Counted from the first letter of the stretch, positions 1 through 8,547 are shown. The stretch: 64,000 nt of DNA from Actinomadura nitritigenes (GCF_017573545.1 NZ_JAGEOK010000012.1:233064-297063); one strand, 5' to 3'. Made by a program: numbers and translations. The notes: generated by a model from the sequence alone, not told the origin.

Positions 1-184
1 CCTCCACGTTGAACCGGGCCGCGACGTCGCGCAGCGCCGGCGCGATCTCCGGCTGCGCGGCGACCGCGACGCGCACCGTCCCGCCCGCGCACGACGACGG
101 CCCCGGCAGCAGGCCGAGCGCCCACGCGCCGCCGCCGGCGCCCGTCACGACGAGCAAGGCGGCCGCCCACACCTTCCACCTCAC
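1..184 (-). CDS. Secreted substrate-binding-like protein, N-terminal part only
   Basis: This is the first 61 codons of a gene that runs off the left edge. It starts at a GTG at 184; an upstream ATG in another register hits a stop at once. The N-terminus has a short basic stretch (RWK), a hydrophobic segment of about 20 residues, then a Pro/Ser/Cys/Gly region around residue 32, so it looks exported or membrane anchored. The Cys does not sit in a convincing lipobox. The following segment, TVRVAVAAQPEIAPALRDVA, resembles the start of periplasmic binding proteins, including the binding-protein/VWA fusions of actinobacteria. It lies 66 bp downstream of fbiC on the same strand but is separated from it by a strong hairpin, so it is probably transcribed on its own. 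The family is tentative because most of the gene is outside the window. Confidence 0.5.
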   Translation of the reverse strand, partial: MRWKVWAAALLVVTGAGGGAWALGLLPGPSSCAGGTVRVAVAAQPEIAPALRDVAARFNVE

Positions 185-201
185 CCGTCAGTCATACCGG
201 A

Positions 202-247
202 GCGGCGAGCCGCCGTCATGGGCGGTGCCCTGACGGCGGCTCGCCGC
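202..247 (-). terminator. Strong hairpin terminator after fbiC
   Basis: A perfect 17-bp inverted repeat (arms 202-218 and 231-247) begins 3 bp after the fbiC stop. The 12-nt loop can itself form a 4-bp GGGC/GCCC stem. There is no T-tract, which is common for actinobacterial terminators. It probably ends fbiC transcription before the partial gene at the left edge. Confidence 0.75.
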
Positions 248-250
248 GGC

Positions 251-2803
251 TCAACGGGGGGTGAGGGTGAGGGTGGGGCGGCCGAAGTGGCCGATGCCGT
301 CGGTCTTGCGGGCGGCTTCGAGGCGCTCGGCCGGGACCTCGCCGTAGAGGGTGGTGCGCTGGCGGGCGGGGCGGCCCGCGCGCGCGGCGATCTCCTCCAG
401 CTCGCTGATCGGCTTGAACGACCCGTTCTCCGACCCCGCCATCCGGCTGATGGTCTCCTCCATCAGCGTCCCGCCGAGGTCGTTGACGCCGCCCTTCAGC
501 ACCCGCGTGCACAGCTCGTCACCGAGCTTCACCCAGGACGTCTGGATGTTGGAGATGGCGCCGTGCAGCAGGATCCGCGCCAGCGCGTGGACGGCCACGT
601 TCTCCCGCACGGTCGGCCCCGGACGCGCGAGCCCGGCCAGGTAGATCGGCGAGTTGTGGTGGACGAACGGCAGCAGCACGAACTCGCTGAACCCGCCCGT
701 CCGCTCCTGGATGGAGCGCAGCAGCTTGAGGTGCGCGACCCAGTGCGCGGGGGTGTCGACGTGCCCGTACATCATCGTCGACGTCGTCGGGATGCCGATC
801 TCGTGCGCGGTGGTGACGACCTCGACCCACTGGTCGGTGGGCAGCTTGCCCTTCGTCAGCACCCAGCGGACGTCGTCGTCGAGGATCTCGGCGGCCGTCC
901 CGGGCAGCGAGTCGACGCCCGCCTCCTTCGCCGCCTCCAGCCACTCGCGGATGGACAGGTCGGTGCGGGACGCGCCGTTGACGACCTCCATCGGGCTGTA
1001 GGAGTGCAGGTGGATGCCAGGGGCGCGGCGCTTCACCTCGCGGGCGAGGTCGAAGTAGGCGGTGCCGGGCAGGTCCGGGTGGATGCCGCCCTGCATGCAG
1101 ATCTCGGTGGCGCCCGCCTCCCACGCCTCGTCCACCCGGTCGCCGACCTGCTGGAGCGACAGCGTGTACGCGTCGGCGTCGGTGCGGCGCTGCGCGAACG
1201 CGCAGAACCGGCAGCCGGTGTAGCAGACGTTCGTGAAGTTGATGTTGCGGGTCACGACGTAGGTGACGTCGTCGCCGACCGTGTCGCGGCGCAGGTCGTC
1301 GGCCAGCTTCGCGAGCGCGTCCAGTTCGGGGCCGTCGGCGTGCAGCAGCGCGAGTGCCTCGTCGTCGGTCAGGCCGGCCGGGTCGCGCTCCGCGGCGGCG
1401 AGGGCGGCCTTGACGTCGGCGTCGAACCGCTCGGGGGCGGCCATCCGCTCCTTGAGGGCGTCCCAGTCGCCGTAGACCTCGTCGAAGTCGTCGCGCCGGT
1501 CGGACGTGCGGCCGGTCGTGTCGATCTCGGTGTGCAGGTCGGTGCGCCCGGACGCCTCGAACCCGCCGTCGGGCTCCTGCCACGGCCGGCCCTCCACGAC
1601 GGCGTCCTCGCGGGCGAGCCCGGTCGCCGGGTCGGCCAGCGCGGACACGTGCCCGAGGAGCCGCGGGTCCAGCCACGGCTCGCCGCGCTTGACGTACTCC
1701 GGGTAGATCGTGAGGCGTTCGCGCAGCTCGAAGCCCGACTCGCGGGTCCGCTCGGCCAGCTCGTCGATCTGCGGCCAGGGACGCTCGGGGTTCACGTGGT
1801 CCGGCGTCAGCGGGGAGACGCCGCCCCAGTCGTCGATGCCGGCGCGCAGCATCAGGGCGTACTGGTCCGCCACCAGGTTCGGCGGCGCCTGAACGCGCGC
1901 CTTCGGCCCGAGGACGATCCGCGTCACCGCGATCGTCGCGGCGAGCTCCTCCAGTTCGGCGTCGGGCGTGTCCCGCATCTTGGTGTCCGGCTTCGCGCGG
2001 AAGTTCTGCACGATCACCTCCTGGACGGCGCCGTACTCGCGCATCGTCCGGCGGATCGCGAAGATCGCGTCCGCGCGCTCCTCGACGGTCTCGCCGATGC
2101 CGATGAGGATGCCGGTGGTGAACGGGACGTTCGTCCGGCCGGCGTCCTCCAGCACCCGCAGCCGGACGGCCGGGTCCTTGTCCGGCGAGCCGAAGTGCGG
2201 GCCGCCGCGCTCGCTGAACAGCCGCGTCGCGGTGGTCTCCAGCATCATCCCCATGGACGGCGCGACCGGCTTGAGCCGCTGGAAGTCGCGCCACGTCAGC
2301 ACGCCGGGGTTCAGGTGCGGCAGCAGCCCGGTCTCCTCCAGCACGCGGATCGCCATCGCCCGCACGTAGGACAGCGTGTCGTCGTAGCCGTGCGCGTCGA
2401 GCCACTCGCGGGCCGGCTTCCACCGGTCCTCGGGCCGGTCCCCGAGCGTGAACAGCGCCTCCTTGCAGCCCATCGCCGCGCCCTGCCGCGCGATGTCGAG
2501 GACCTCGTCCGGGCTGAGGTACGGCGCGTCCAGCCGGTGCGGGACGGTCGCGAACGTGCAGTAGCCGCAGCGGTCCCGGCACAGCCGGGTCAGGGGGATG
2601 AAGACCTTGCGGCTGTAGGTGATGATCCCGGGACGTCCCGCCGCCGCGAGACCGGCGTCCCTGGTCCTCGCCGCGTAGGCGAGGAGATCGTCGAGCTGCG
2701 GGCCCCGGGCCCGCAGCAGCGTCGCGGCCTCGGACTGGTCGAGCGTCTTCCCGTCACGCGCACGGGCCAAGGCCCGCCTCACCGCGTTCTCAGTGGCCTC
2801 CAT
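251..2803 (-). CDS. fbiC: FbiC: F420 precursor (FO) synthase, CofG-CofH fusion
   Basis: This 850-residue protein has the length and two-module layout of FbiC (about 856 residues in Mycobacterium tuberculosis). It joins 5-amino-6-(D-ribitylamino)uracil and tyrosine to make 7,8-didemethyl-8-hydroxy-5-deazariboflavin, the chromophore of cofactor F420, in the cytoplasm. Two radical-SAM CX3CX2C motifs are visible. C75, C79 and C82 in the N-terminal CofG half sit in CRDRCGYCTF; C527, C531 and C534 in the C-terminal CofH half sit in CYTGCRFCAF. Each binds a 4Fe-4S cluster. The ATG at 2803 lies 6 nt after a TAGAGT hexamer, suggesting a leaderless message. No other F420 gene is seen in the window, but the NDP-sugar pyrophosphorylase and DNA glycosylase on its upstream side recall F420 neighbourhoods in other actinobacteria. 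Identification is firm. Confidence 0.97.
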   Translation of the reverse strand: MEATENAVRRALARARDGKTLDQSEAATLLRARGPQLDDLLAYAARTRDAGLAAAGRPGIITYSRKVFIPLTRLCRDRCGYCTFATVPHRLDAPYLSPDEVLDIARQGAAMGCKEALFTLGDRPEDRWKPAREWLDAHGYDDTLSYVRAMAIRVLEETGLLPHLNPGVLTWRDFQRLKPVAPSMGMMLETTATRLFSERGGPHFGSPDKDPAVRLRVLEDAGRTNVPFTTGILIGIGETVEERADAIFAIRRTMREYGAVQEVIVQNFRAKPDTKMRDTPDAELEELAATIAVTRIVLGPKARVQAPPNLVADQYALMLRAGIDDWGGVSPLTPDHVNPERPWPQIDELAERTRESGFELRERLTIYPEYVKRGEPWLDPRLLGHVSALADPATGLAREDAVVEGRPWQEPDGGFEASGRTDLHTEIDTTGRTSDRRDDFDEVYGDWDALKERMAAPERFDADVKAALAAAERDPAGLTDDEALALLHADGPELDALAKLADDLRRDTVGDDVTYVVTRNINFTNVCYTGCRFCAFAQRRTDADAYTLSLQQVGDRVDEAWEAGATEICMQGGIHPDLPGTAYFDLAREVKRRAPGIHLHSYSPMEVVNGASRTDLSIREWLEAAKEAGVDSLPGTAAEILDDDVRWVLTKGKLPTDQWVEVVTTAHEIGIPTTSTMMYGHVDTPAHWVAHLKLLRSIQERTGGFSEFVLLPFVHHNSPIYLAGLARPGPTVRENVAVHALARILLHGAISNIQTSWVKLGDELCTRVLKGGVNDLGGTLMEETISRMAGSENGSFKPISELEEIAARAGRPARQRTTLYGEVPAERLEAARKTDGIGHFGRPTLTLTPR

Positions 2804-3349
2804 GCGGGCACTCTATGCCAATCGTCATATTTTGCGATGCGGCGGGGGCCCGAAAACCGGCGATCACCCCGATACAGCCCGCCCCGCTCCCGGACTATTC
2901 CCGCGAGGACCCCCCAACTCGGGATGTAGCGGAACTTAATGAATGCGTCGAGAAAGAGTCGCTGGTCCTCAATGTTGGACTGAGTCAAGCTATGAGTGCG
3001 AGAGGGTCGTCCCCCCGGGCGGAACCGCCGCCGCACGGCCCTCGCCGAAGGAACAGTCCCATGCTGGTCATGCTCGCGATCATCGTCGTGCTCGCCGTCC
3101 TCGCGCCCGTCTTCGGCGCCGACACCCGCGACGGCCTCAACTGGACCCCGGGCAGTGCCCACCTGCGCCGCCCTCGGCGTCGGGCGCTGGACGCCCTCCT
3201 TCAACGGGCGTCGCGGCGATCGCTGCATCGCTCCGACTCGCCTGGCGGCTCGCTGCGCGATCAGGTTCTCGCGGGCTCGAACCTGCCTTCGGGCGCGGTC
3301 GCGACGCTCAGTACCGGCGCTGGCCGGGGCGACGCGGGCGATGCGCGGG
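2804..3349. other. 546-bp intergenic stretch with one small ORF and a repeat-like block
   Basis: This is the only stretch over 300 bp without a well-established gene. Its fbiC-proximal part (2810-2960) is relatively AT-rich and carries the fbiC -10. A credible small membrane ORF starts at 3061. From about 3195 to 3310 the DNA has no conserved coding sense and looks like a dispersed intergenic repeat. It holds an inverted repeat GATCGC (3218-3223)/GCGATC (3257-3262) and several GATCGC/CGATC-like words. Multiplicity in the genome cannot be tested here. Confidence 0.4.
2810..2815 (-). promoter_or_regulatory. fbiC -10 element (TAGAGT), leaderless arrangement
   Basis: TAGAGT on the minus strand fits the actinobacterial -10 pattern TANNNT and ends 6 nt before the fbiC ATG, so transcription should start at or next to the start codon. 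No clear -35 is visible. Confidence 0.45.
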
Positions 3350-3432
3350 TCAGAAGCTCCGGTAGTCGCGGACGGGAAGGCGCGGGCCGCGCCGCGGAGG
3401 CCGCGCACCGGACGATTCCAGCAGCCGGGTGA
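3061..3432 (+). CDS. Small membrane protein; C-terminal part doubtful
   Basis: The ATG at 3061 follows a good Shine-Dalgarno, GAAGGA, at 8-nt spacing. The first 31 residues, one hydrophobic helix followed by GADTRDGLNWTPG, resemble a class of tiny actinobacterial membrane proteins in which a single helix is followed by an FGADxRDG motif. After about residue 31 the frame becomes Arg/Ser/Ala-rich without pattern, crosses the repeat-like block, and ends 83 bp inside the convergent DNA glycosylase. Such an overlap is unlikely for a native tail. I infer that the start is real and that the original C-terminus was replaced by an insertion or frameshift. The true end may lie near 3150-3200. Function is unknown. 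Confidence 0.4.
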   Translation: MLVMLAIIVVLAVLAPVFGADTRDGLNWTPGSAHLRRPRRRALDALLQRASRRSLHRSDSPGGSLRDQVLAGSNLPSGAVATLSTGAGRGDAGDARVRSSGSRGREGAGRAAEAAHRTIPAAG

Positions 3433-4294
3433 CCCGGTGCCGATGCCCCGCGTACGGCGCCAGGAGCTCCAGCATCCCGTCGTCGTCGACCTTGCGGCCC
3501 GCCAGCGCCCAGCCGACCAGGCCGGGCAGGTTGTAGTCGCCGACGGAGACGGCGTCGGGATCGCCCGCCGCCCGCTGCCGGACCTCCGCCGCCGTCCAGA
3601 CCCCGACGCCCGGCAGCGTCCGCAGCCGGGCCTCGGCCGAATCGTCCTCCAGCCGGGCGGCGACCCGGGCCGCGCCGATGATGGTCCGGGCCCGGACCGC
3701 CTCCAGGCCGGACCGGTGCCACTCCCACGACGGGATCCGGACCCACACCGCGGGCGGCGGCGGGACCAGCAGCCGCAGCGCGGCGGGCGCGCCCGGCGCC
3801 GGCTCGCCGAACCGGCGCAGCAGGTACCCCCAGGCCCGCCACGCCTCCTGCGCGAGGACCTTCTGCTCCATCACCGCCGGGACGAGCGCCTCGAACACCC
3901 GGTTCGTCCGGCCGATCCGCAGCCCCGGCCGCAGTAGCGCCTGCCGCCGCACGATCTCGTGGTGCGCCTCGAACCCCTCCGGTTCGTCGGACGCCCCGAG
4001 CAGGTCCGGCAGGCCGTGCAGCAGCCACTCGGCGCCCGGACCCCACGCCCGCCCCTCGACGGCCGCGCCGCTGCGGCGGATCCGCAGCGTGCCCGGGCCC
4101 TCCGGGGTGAAGGACGCGCGCCAGACCGTCCCGTCCCGCTCCACCCGGAACGCCGGATCGTGATGGCCGCGCCGGTGCGGCCCCAGCGTCGCCCCCACGT
4201 CGACCTCGAACCCCGGCGCCCACACCCGCCGCAGGCCCCCGGCGGCGCGACCCGGCAGCGGCCCGGACGCGACGCCCGCCGCGCCGTCAGGCAT
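3350..4294 (-). CDS. HhH-GPD DNA glycosylase (3-methyladenine glycosylase II-like)
   Basis: This 314-residue protein has the AlkA-type layout: an N-terminal mixed alpha/beta domain, then a helix-hairpin-helix and Gly/Pro/Asp loop near residues 225-255. The visible signature is LPGVGVWTAAEVRQ followed by DAVSVGDYNLP, where the Asp of GDYN is the expected catalytic acid. The family excises alkylated bases such as 3-methyladenine at the start of base-excision repair. The start ATG at 4294 overlaps the stop of the upstream nucleotidyltransferase (ATGCCTGA), so the two are translationally coupled. No iron-sulfur Cys cluster is visible, which argues against an EndoIII/MutY type. The exact lesion is inferred from family membership. 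Confidence 0.85.
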   Translation of the reverse strand: MPDGAAGVASGPLPGRAAGGLRRVWAPGFEVDVGATLGPHRRGHHDPAFRVERDGTVWRASFTPEGPGTLRIRRSGAAVEGRAWGPGAEWLLHGLPDLLGASDEPEGFEAHHEIVRRQALLRPGLRIGRTNRVFEALVPAVMEQKVLAQEAWRAWGYLLRRFGEPAPGAPAALRLLVPPPPAVWVRIPSWEWHRSGLEAVRARTIIGAARVAARLEDDSAEARLRTLPGVGVWTAAEVRQRAAGDPDAVSVGDYNLPGLVGWALAGRKVDDDGMLELLAPYAGHRHRVTRLLESSGARPPRRGPRLPVRDYRSF

Positions 4295-5354
4295 CGGTGG
4301 AGAAGCGGACCGCCGTGGCCGGCAGCTCGATCCCCGGCCAGACGCGCAGCCCGCAGCACAGCTCGTTGCCGGGGCCGACCACCGCGCCGTCGCCGAGGAT
4401 GACGCCGTCCAGCACCGCCCCGGGGCCGACGCGCGCGCCGCGGCTCAGCACCGAGTCGCGGACGGTCGCGCCCTCCGCGACGAACGAGTCGTCCAGCAGC
4501 ACGCTGCCGATGACGGTGGCGCCCGCCTCGACCACGGCGCCGCGCCCGACCGTCGTGCCGCCCCGCACCACCGCGCCCGGCGACACCGTCGAACCGGCGA
4601 GGGCGAGCCGCTGGCCCGCCTCGCCCGGCATCGCCGGCGAGTCGATCCTGCCGAGGACGAGGTCGCAGGACCCGCGCACGAACGCCTCCGGCGTGCCGAC
4701 GTCCAGCCAGTAGTCCGACTCGACATGCCCCATGACCACGGCGCCGGAGGCGATCAGCGACGGGAACGTCTCCCGCTCCACCGAGACGACCTCGTCCTCG
4801 GCGATCGTGTCGATCGCCGAGCGCCGGAACACGTAGCAGCCCGCGTTGATCTGGTTCGTCACCGGATGGGACGTCTTCTCCAGGAACGCGGTGACGCGCC
4901 CCGCGCCGTCCGTCGGGACGCAGCCGAACCGGGTCGGGTCGTCCACCTCGGTGAGGTGCAGCGTCACCGCCGCGCCGGCGTTCTCGTGCACCTTCACCTG
5001 GGCGCGCACGTCGTGGCCGGACAGGATGTCGCCGTTGAGGATCAGCACCGGGTCGTCCGGGCCGCAGGTCAGCGCGCGCGCCGCGTTGCGGATCGCGCCG
5101 CCCGTGCCGAGCGGCTGCGCCTCGCTGACGTACACCAGGTCCACGCCGTATGCGCGCGGGCCGAACGCCGCCTCGAACATCTCCGCGCGGTAGGACGTCG
5201 CGAACACGATGCGCTCGACGCCGGCGGCGTGCGCGCGGGCCAGCTGGTGCGCCAGGAAGGCCACGCCGGCCGTGGGGAGCAGCGGCTTCGGGGTGGAGAT
5301 CGTCAAGGGGCGCAGGCGCGTGCCCTGGCCTCCCACCAGGAGGATCGCTTCCAC
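4287..5354 (-). CDS. NDP-sugar pyrophosphorylase (mannose-1-phosphate guanylyltransferase-like)
   Basis: This 355-residue enzyme transfers a nucleotidyl group from NTP to a sugar 1-phosphate. The N-terminal domain carries GGQGTRLRP (residues 8-16), the PKP loop around K23 and the metal-binding NGD at 107-109. Residues of about 245-345 show hexapeptide-repeat (left-handed beta-helix) texture, as in ManC/ManB and GlmU relatives. Length and layout match actinobacterial GDP-mannose pyrophosphorylases, which supply GDP-mannose for cell-envelope glycans, but glucose-1-phosphate specificity cannot be excluded. It lies 37 bp downstream of a GT4 gene and overlaps the downstream glycosylase, suggesting a three-gene operon of the GT4 gene, this enzyme and the glycosylase. 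Confidence 0.85.
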   Translation of the reverse strand: MEAILLVGGQGTRLRPLTISTPKPLLPTAGVAFLAHQLARAHAAGVERIVFATSYRAEMFEAAFGPRAYGVDLVYVSEAQPLGTGGAIRNAARALTCGPDDPVLILNGDILSGHDVRAQVKVHENAGAAVTLHLTEVDDPTRFGCVPTDGAGRVTAFLEKTSHPVTNQINAGCYVFRRSAIDTIAEDEVVSVERETFPSLIASGAVVMGHVESDYWLDVGTPEAFVRGSCDLVLGRIDSPAMPGEAGQRLALAGSTVSPGAVVRGGTTVGRGAVVEAGATVIGSVLLDDSFVAEGATVRDSVLSRGARVGPGAVLDGVILGDGAVVGPGNELCCGLRVWPGIELPATAVRFSTDA

Positions 5355-5391
5355 TCGGTTCCTTTCTCCACCACGGTCCTGGTGACGAAGC

Positions 5392-6561
5392 CTAGTGGGT
5401 GGCCGATGCCGGCCCGCGACCGTGGGACGCCTCGTGCTGCCGGACGGCCCGCTCGTAGGACGCCAGGTGCGCCTCGGCGGACGCCGTCCAGGTGAACTCC
5501 AGCGACCGGGTGTAGGCGGCCTCCGCCAGGCCGGCGCGGCGGGCCGGATCGCCGCTCAGCGCCGTCAGCGCCGACGCGATGCCCTCCGGGTCCGGCTCGG
5601 TGTAGGCGACCGCGTCGCCGCCGACCTCCGGCAGCGGCCCGCGCCGCGTCGTCAGGACGGGCGCGCCGCACGCCATCGCCTCCAGCACCGGCAGGCCGAA
5701 CCCCTCCCCGCGGCTCGGCAGCGCCACCACCAGCGCGCCGCCGAAGAACCCGGGCAGCGACGGCCACGGCAGGTATCCCGGGCGCAGCACCCGCATCCGC
5801 GGCGGCACCGTCGCCATCGCCGCGTCGATCTCGTCGTCCCAGCCGCCGCCGCCCGCCAGGACCAGCGCCGGCGGGTCCTCCAGGCCGGAGCAGGCGCGCA
5901 CCCAGCCTCGGATGAGGTTCGGGACGTTCTTGCGCGGCTCCAGCGCGCCCAGGTAGGCGACGTACGGGCGGCCGTGCAGGCCGAGCCGGTCGGAGACCTG
6001 CTTCACCTCCGCCTCGGACGGCCGGTGGAACACCTCGTGGTCGACGCCGTGGTAGGCCACGTCGATGTGCTCCGGGTCGGCGCCCAGCACCCGGACCAGT
6101 TCGTCCCGAGTCGCCCGCGACGGGACGATCAGCCGGGTCGCGCGGCGCGCCGCGGTGCGGGTCGCCGACTTGACGTAGGTGGTGCGGACCGGGTCGTGCA
6201 CCTCCGGCTCCGCGAACAGCGTCACGTCGTGGATGGTCACCACCGTCGGCCGGACGGCGCTGACCGGCATCGTGTACGTCGGCAGATGGATCACGTCGGC
6301 CTCGACGCCGTCGGCGACGTGCGGCAGGCCGGTCTGCTCCCACGCCAGCCTGGTCGCGCGGTGCGCCAGCGCCGCCGGGCCCGCGACGATCCGGGCCCCG
6401 GGCGCGAGCTGCCCGTACCGCTTCTCGTCCGCGCGCTGGCACGCGACCGCGAGGTCCGCGCCGAGCGCGTGCAGGGCCGACAGCAGGCCGTCCACGTACC
6501 GTCCGAGCCCGCCCCTGTCTGCGGGTACCGCGGTGGCGTCGAGCAGGATCCGAGGCGCCAC
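5392..6561 (-). CDS. GT4-family glycosyltransferase
   Basis: This protein of about 389 residues has the two-Rossmann GT-B fold. The N-terminus carries the acceptor-domain signature RILLDATAVPADRGGLGRYV. The C-terminal donor-site motif GEGFGLPVLEAMACGAPV includes the usual E-x7-E pair. It would move a sugar, perhaps mannose from the GDP-mannose made by the next gene, onto a lipid or glycan on the cytoplasmic side. I prefer the GTG at 6561 because GGGGGAG sits 6 nt upstream and relatives begin at this point; an ATG at 6576 would add five residues. No membrane segment is seen. Confidence 0.85.
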   Translation of the reverse strand: MAPRILLDATAVPADRGGLGRYVDGLLSALHALGADLAVACQRADEKRYGQLAPGARIVAGPAALAHRATRLAWEQTGLPHVADGVEADVIHLPTYTMPVSAVRPTVVTIHDVTLFAEPEVHDPVRTTYVKSATRTAARRATRLIVPSRATRDELVRVLGADPEHIDVAYHGVDHEVFHRPSEAEVKQVSDRLGLHGRPYVAYLGALEPRKNVPNLIRGWVRACSGLEDPPALVLAGGGGWDDEIDAAMATVPPRMRVLRPGYLPWPSLPGFFGGALVVALPSRGEGFGLPVLEAMACGAPVLTTRRGPLPEVGGDAVAYTEPDPEGIASALTALSGDPARRAGLAEAAYTRSLEFTWTASAEAHLASYERAVRQHEASHGRGPASATH

Positions 6562-6741
6562 GGTCCACTCCCCCATTCCGGCGCTTCCGCCGTAGTGGCG
6601 TAGATCACTCTTTACCGTTCGAGCCTACGCCCGCGACCGGTCCGGGCGCGCGACCTCCGCGCCGCTCGCCGCCGCGAGTCATGGAGAGGCCCTACCCGAG
6701 CCCCCGAGCCCATACCTTTCTTCCTGGGCCCGTCCCCACAC

Positions 6742-7446
6742 CTATCTCTTGCGCGCGTGCACCAGGACGATGCTGCCCTGCCGGTTCGGCGCGTTCCGGT
6801 CGGCGAGCGCGACCAGCGGCGCCAGCGGGGCCGCCGCGTTGAAGCCGACCTTCCCGCCGTACGTCGACAGCGACAGGTAGAGGCGCTCCGTCGCGGCCGT
6901 CCTGAACTGGTAGGAGTGCTGCACCAGGTCGAGGCCCCGCTCGTCCATCAGCTTGCGCAGGCTCTCGTGCGTGTAGGTGTGCTGCACGTGGTACTTCGCC
7001 TTGTGCGCGTCGCGCAGCTTCGGCCACGCGTCGGCCCGGCTCAGCACGTCGGCGGACATGAAGATCTCACCGCCGGGCTTCAGTACCCGCGCCATCTCGT
7101 CCAGGGACTTCCCGCCGTCGTCGAAGTGCTCGATCGCGCACACCGACAGGACCGCGTCGAACGAGGCGTCGCCGAACGGCAGCCGCAGCGCGTCGCACTC
7201 GATCAGCGCGGGCGCGTCGGCGAGCGTCCGGCCGTACACCATCTTGCCGCGCGCCAGGTCGATCGAGACCGCCTGGGCCCCGCGGCGGCGCGCGCGCCCC
7301 GCCCAGTAGCCGTCGCCGCCGGCGACGTCGAGGACCCGCTTGCCGCGCAGGTCCCGTCCCATCCAGGACAGCAGCGTCCCCGCCTCGCGGTACCGGCACA
7401 CGTGCACCTGGTGCCCCATGAAGGCGACCACATCCGAGATTTTCAT
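6742..7446 (-). CDS. Class I SAM-dependent methyltransferase
   Basis: This protein of 234 residues has the Methyltransf_11 pattern. Motif I is VLDVAGGDGYW near residue 38, an acidic residue after strand 2 sits in SIDLARG, motif II-like sequence is IECDALRLPFGDASFDAVLS, and EMARVLKPGGEIFMS follows. The acceptor is unknown. Its position among glycosyltransferases makes sugar or lipid methylation plausible. The ATG at 7446 is preceded by GGGGA; a TTG three codons upstream is the alternative. The coding strand is opposite to the flippase-like gene that begins 97 bp away. Confidence 0.85.
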   Translation of the reverse strand: MKISDVVAFMGHQVHVCRYREAGTLLSWMGRDLRGKRVLDVAGGDGYWAGRARRRGAQAVSIDLARGKMVYGRTLADAPALIECDALRLPFGDASFDAVLSVCAIEHFDDGGKSLDEMARVLKPGGEIFMSADVLSRADAWPKLRDAHKAKYHVQHTYTHESLRKLMDERGLDLVQHSYQFRTAATERLYLSLSTYGGKVGFNAAAPLAPLVALADRNAPNRQGSIVLVHARKR

Positions 7447-7531
7447 CGTCCCCAACTGTAGGGCGCGGCGGGCCGCGGCGCGGCCGAAGCGGCGCCGCGG
7501 GAGCCGCGGCGCGCCGGGATCCCGGTTCGCC

Positions 7532-7537
7532 TACGCT
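7532..7537 (+). promoter_or_regulatory. -10 element TACGCT of the flippase-like gene, leaderless
   Basis: TACGCT fits TANNNT and ends exactly 6 nt before the GTG at 7544, with no Shine-Dalgarno between. The identical hexamer with the same 6-nt spacing precedes the gene at 13315, and again with 8-nt spacing the gene at 35269. Confidence 0.5.
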
Positions 7538-7543
7538 GGGCGC

Positions 7544-8545
7544 GTGAACATCAAGGTCGTCGCAATGCGGGCCCTGCGCGTGCTGCTGGTACTGCTCGCG
7601 CTCGGCTTCTGCGCCTACAGCGTGGTCCACCAGTGGGACGCGACGACGAAGGCGTTCCGGGAGATGTCCTGGCCCACGCTCGCCGGCGCGCTCGTGACGG
7701 GCCTGGCCGGCCTGTTCGCCTGGACGCTCGGGTGGCGGACGTTCCTCGGCGGCCTCGGCTCGCACCTGCCGCTGAAGGTCGCCTACCGGATCTCTGCGGT
7801 GTCCCAGCTCGGCAAGTACGTGCCGGGCAAGGTGTGGGCGCTCGTCACCCAGATCGAGATGGCCCGCGAGCACAAGGTGCCCGCCGAGCGCAGCTTCGGC
7901 TCGACGCTGCTGGCCGTGGCGACCTCGACCGCCTGCGGGCTGGCCGTCGCGGCGGTGACGCTGCCGCTGACGTCGGCGGCCGCGCGCCGGGAGTACTGGT
8001 GGCTGTTCCTGCTCGCCCCGTTCATGCTCGCGGCGCTGCACCCGAAGATCGTGACGTGGGCGCTCGGCGTCCTGCTGAAGCTCGTCCGGCGCCCTCCGCT
8101 GGAGCACCCCGTCAGCCTCGGCGTGACGCTGCGGGCCGTCGGCTGGACGGTCCTCGGCTGGGCGCTGTTCGGCGTCCACACGTGGCTGCTGTGCCTGGCC
8201 GTCGGCGGCGACGGCCCCGGGCTGCCGTTCCTCGCGACCGGCGCCTACGCGCTGGCGTTCGTCGCCGGGTTCCTCGTGTTCATCGCGCCGGGCGGCATCG
8301 GGGCGCGGGAGGCCGCGCTGACGGTGGTGCTGACGCCGGTGCTGCCGGCGGGCGCGCCCGTCGTGGTCGCGATCGCGTCCCGCGTCGTGCTGACGGTCGC
8401 CGACCTGCTCAACGCGGGTGCCGGCCTCCTCCTCGGCCGCTCCGCCCGCCGCCACCGCGCGGAGGCCGCGCTCTCCGAGGACGAGGACGGGAATGAAGAC
8501 GGGCGCCCCGCGCTTGTCAGGGGTACCCAGCCTACGAAGGAGTGA
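7544..8545 (+). CDS. UPF0104 / LPG-synthase-TM-like integral membrane protein
   Basis: This protein of 333 residues has about eight hydrophobic helices and the family signature FIAPGGIGAREAAL near residue 250, plus the SQLGKYVPGKVW motif near residue 85. The family resembles the flippase half of lysylphosphatidylglycerol synthase, and members near glycosyltransferases are suspected of flipping or handling lipid-linked intermediates at the plasma membrane. No aminoacyl-transferase domain is attached. The GTG at 7544 is chosen because of the adjacent -10 and the start of the first helix. The stop overlaps the Shine-Dalgarno of the thioredoxin gene, so the two are co-transcribed. Substrate is unknown. 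Confidence 0.85.
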   Translation: MNIKVVAMRALRVLLVLLALGFCAYSVVHQWDATTKAFREMSWPTLAGALVTGLAGLFAWTLGWRTFLGGLGSHLPLKVAYRISAVSQLGKYVPGKVWALVTQIEMAREHKVPAERSFGSTLLAVATSTACGLAVAAVTLPLTSAAARREYWWLFLLAPFMLAALHPKIVTWALGVLLKLVRRPPLEHPVSLGVTLRAVGWTVLGWALFGVHTWLLCLAVGGDGPGLPFLATGAYALAFVAGFLVFIAPGGIGAREAALTVVLTPVLPAGAPVVVAIASRVVLTVADLLNAGAGLLLGRSARRHRAEAALSEDEDGNEDGRPALVRGTQPTKE

Positions 8546-8547
8546 CC

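Noticed and set aside
218..2929. A 900-codon open frame on the plus strand opposite fbiC
   Set aside because: It is antisense to a well-matched enzyme, is rich in Arg/Val/Gly/Asp, and has no family pattern. Long antisense frames are expected at this GC content.
3262..3290. Minus-strand sequence resembling a tRNA T-arm (GGTTCGAGCC)
   Set aside because: The flanking bases do not form the 5-bp T stem, and no acceptor, D or anticodon arm can be drawn around it.
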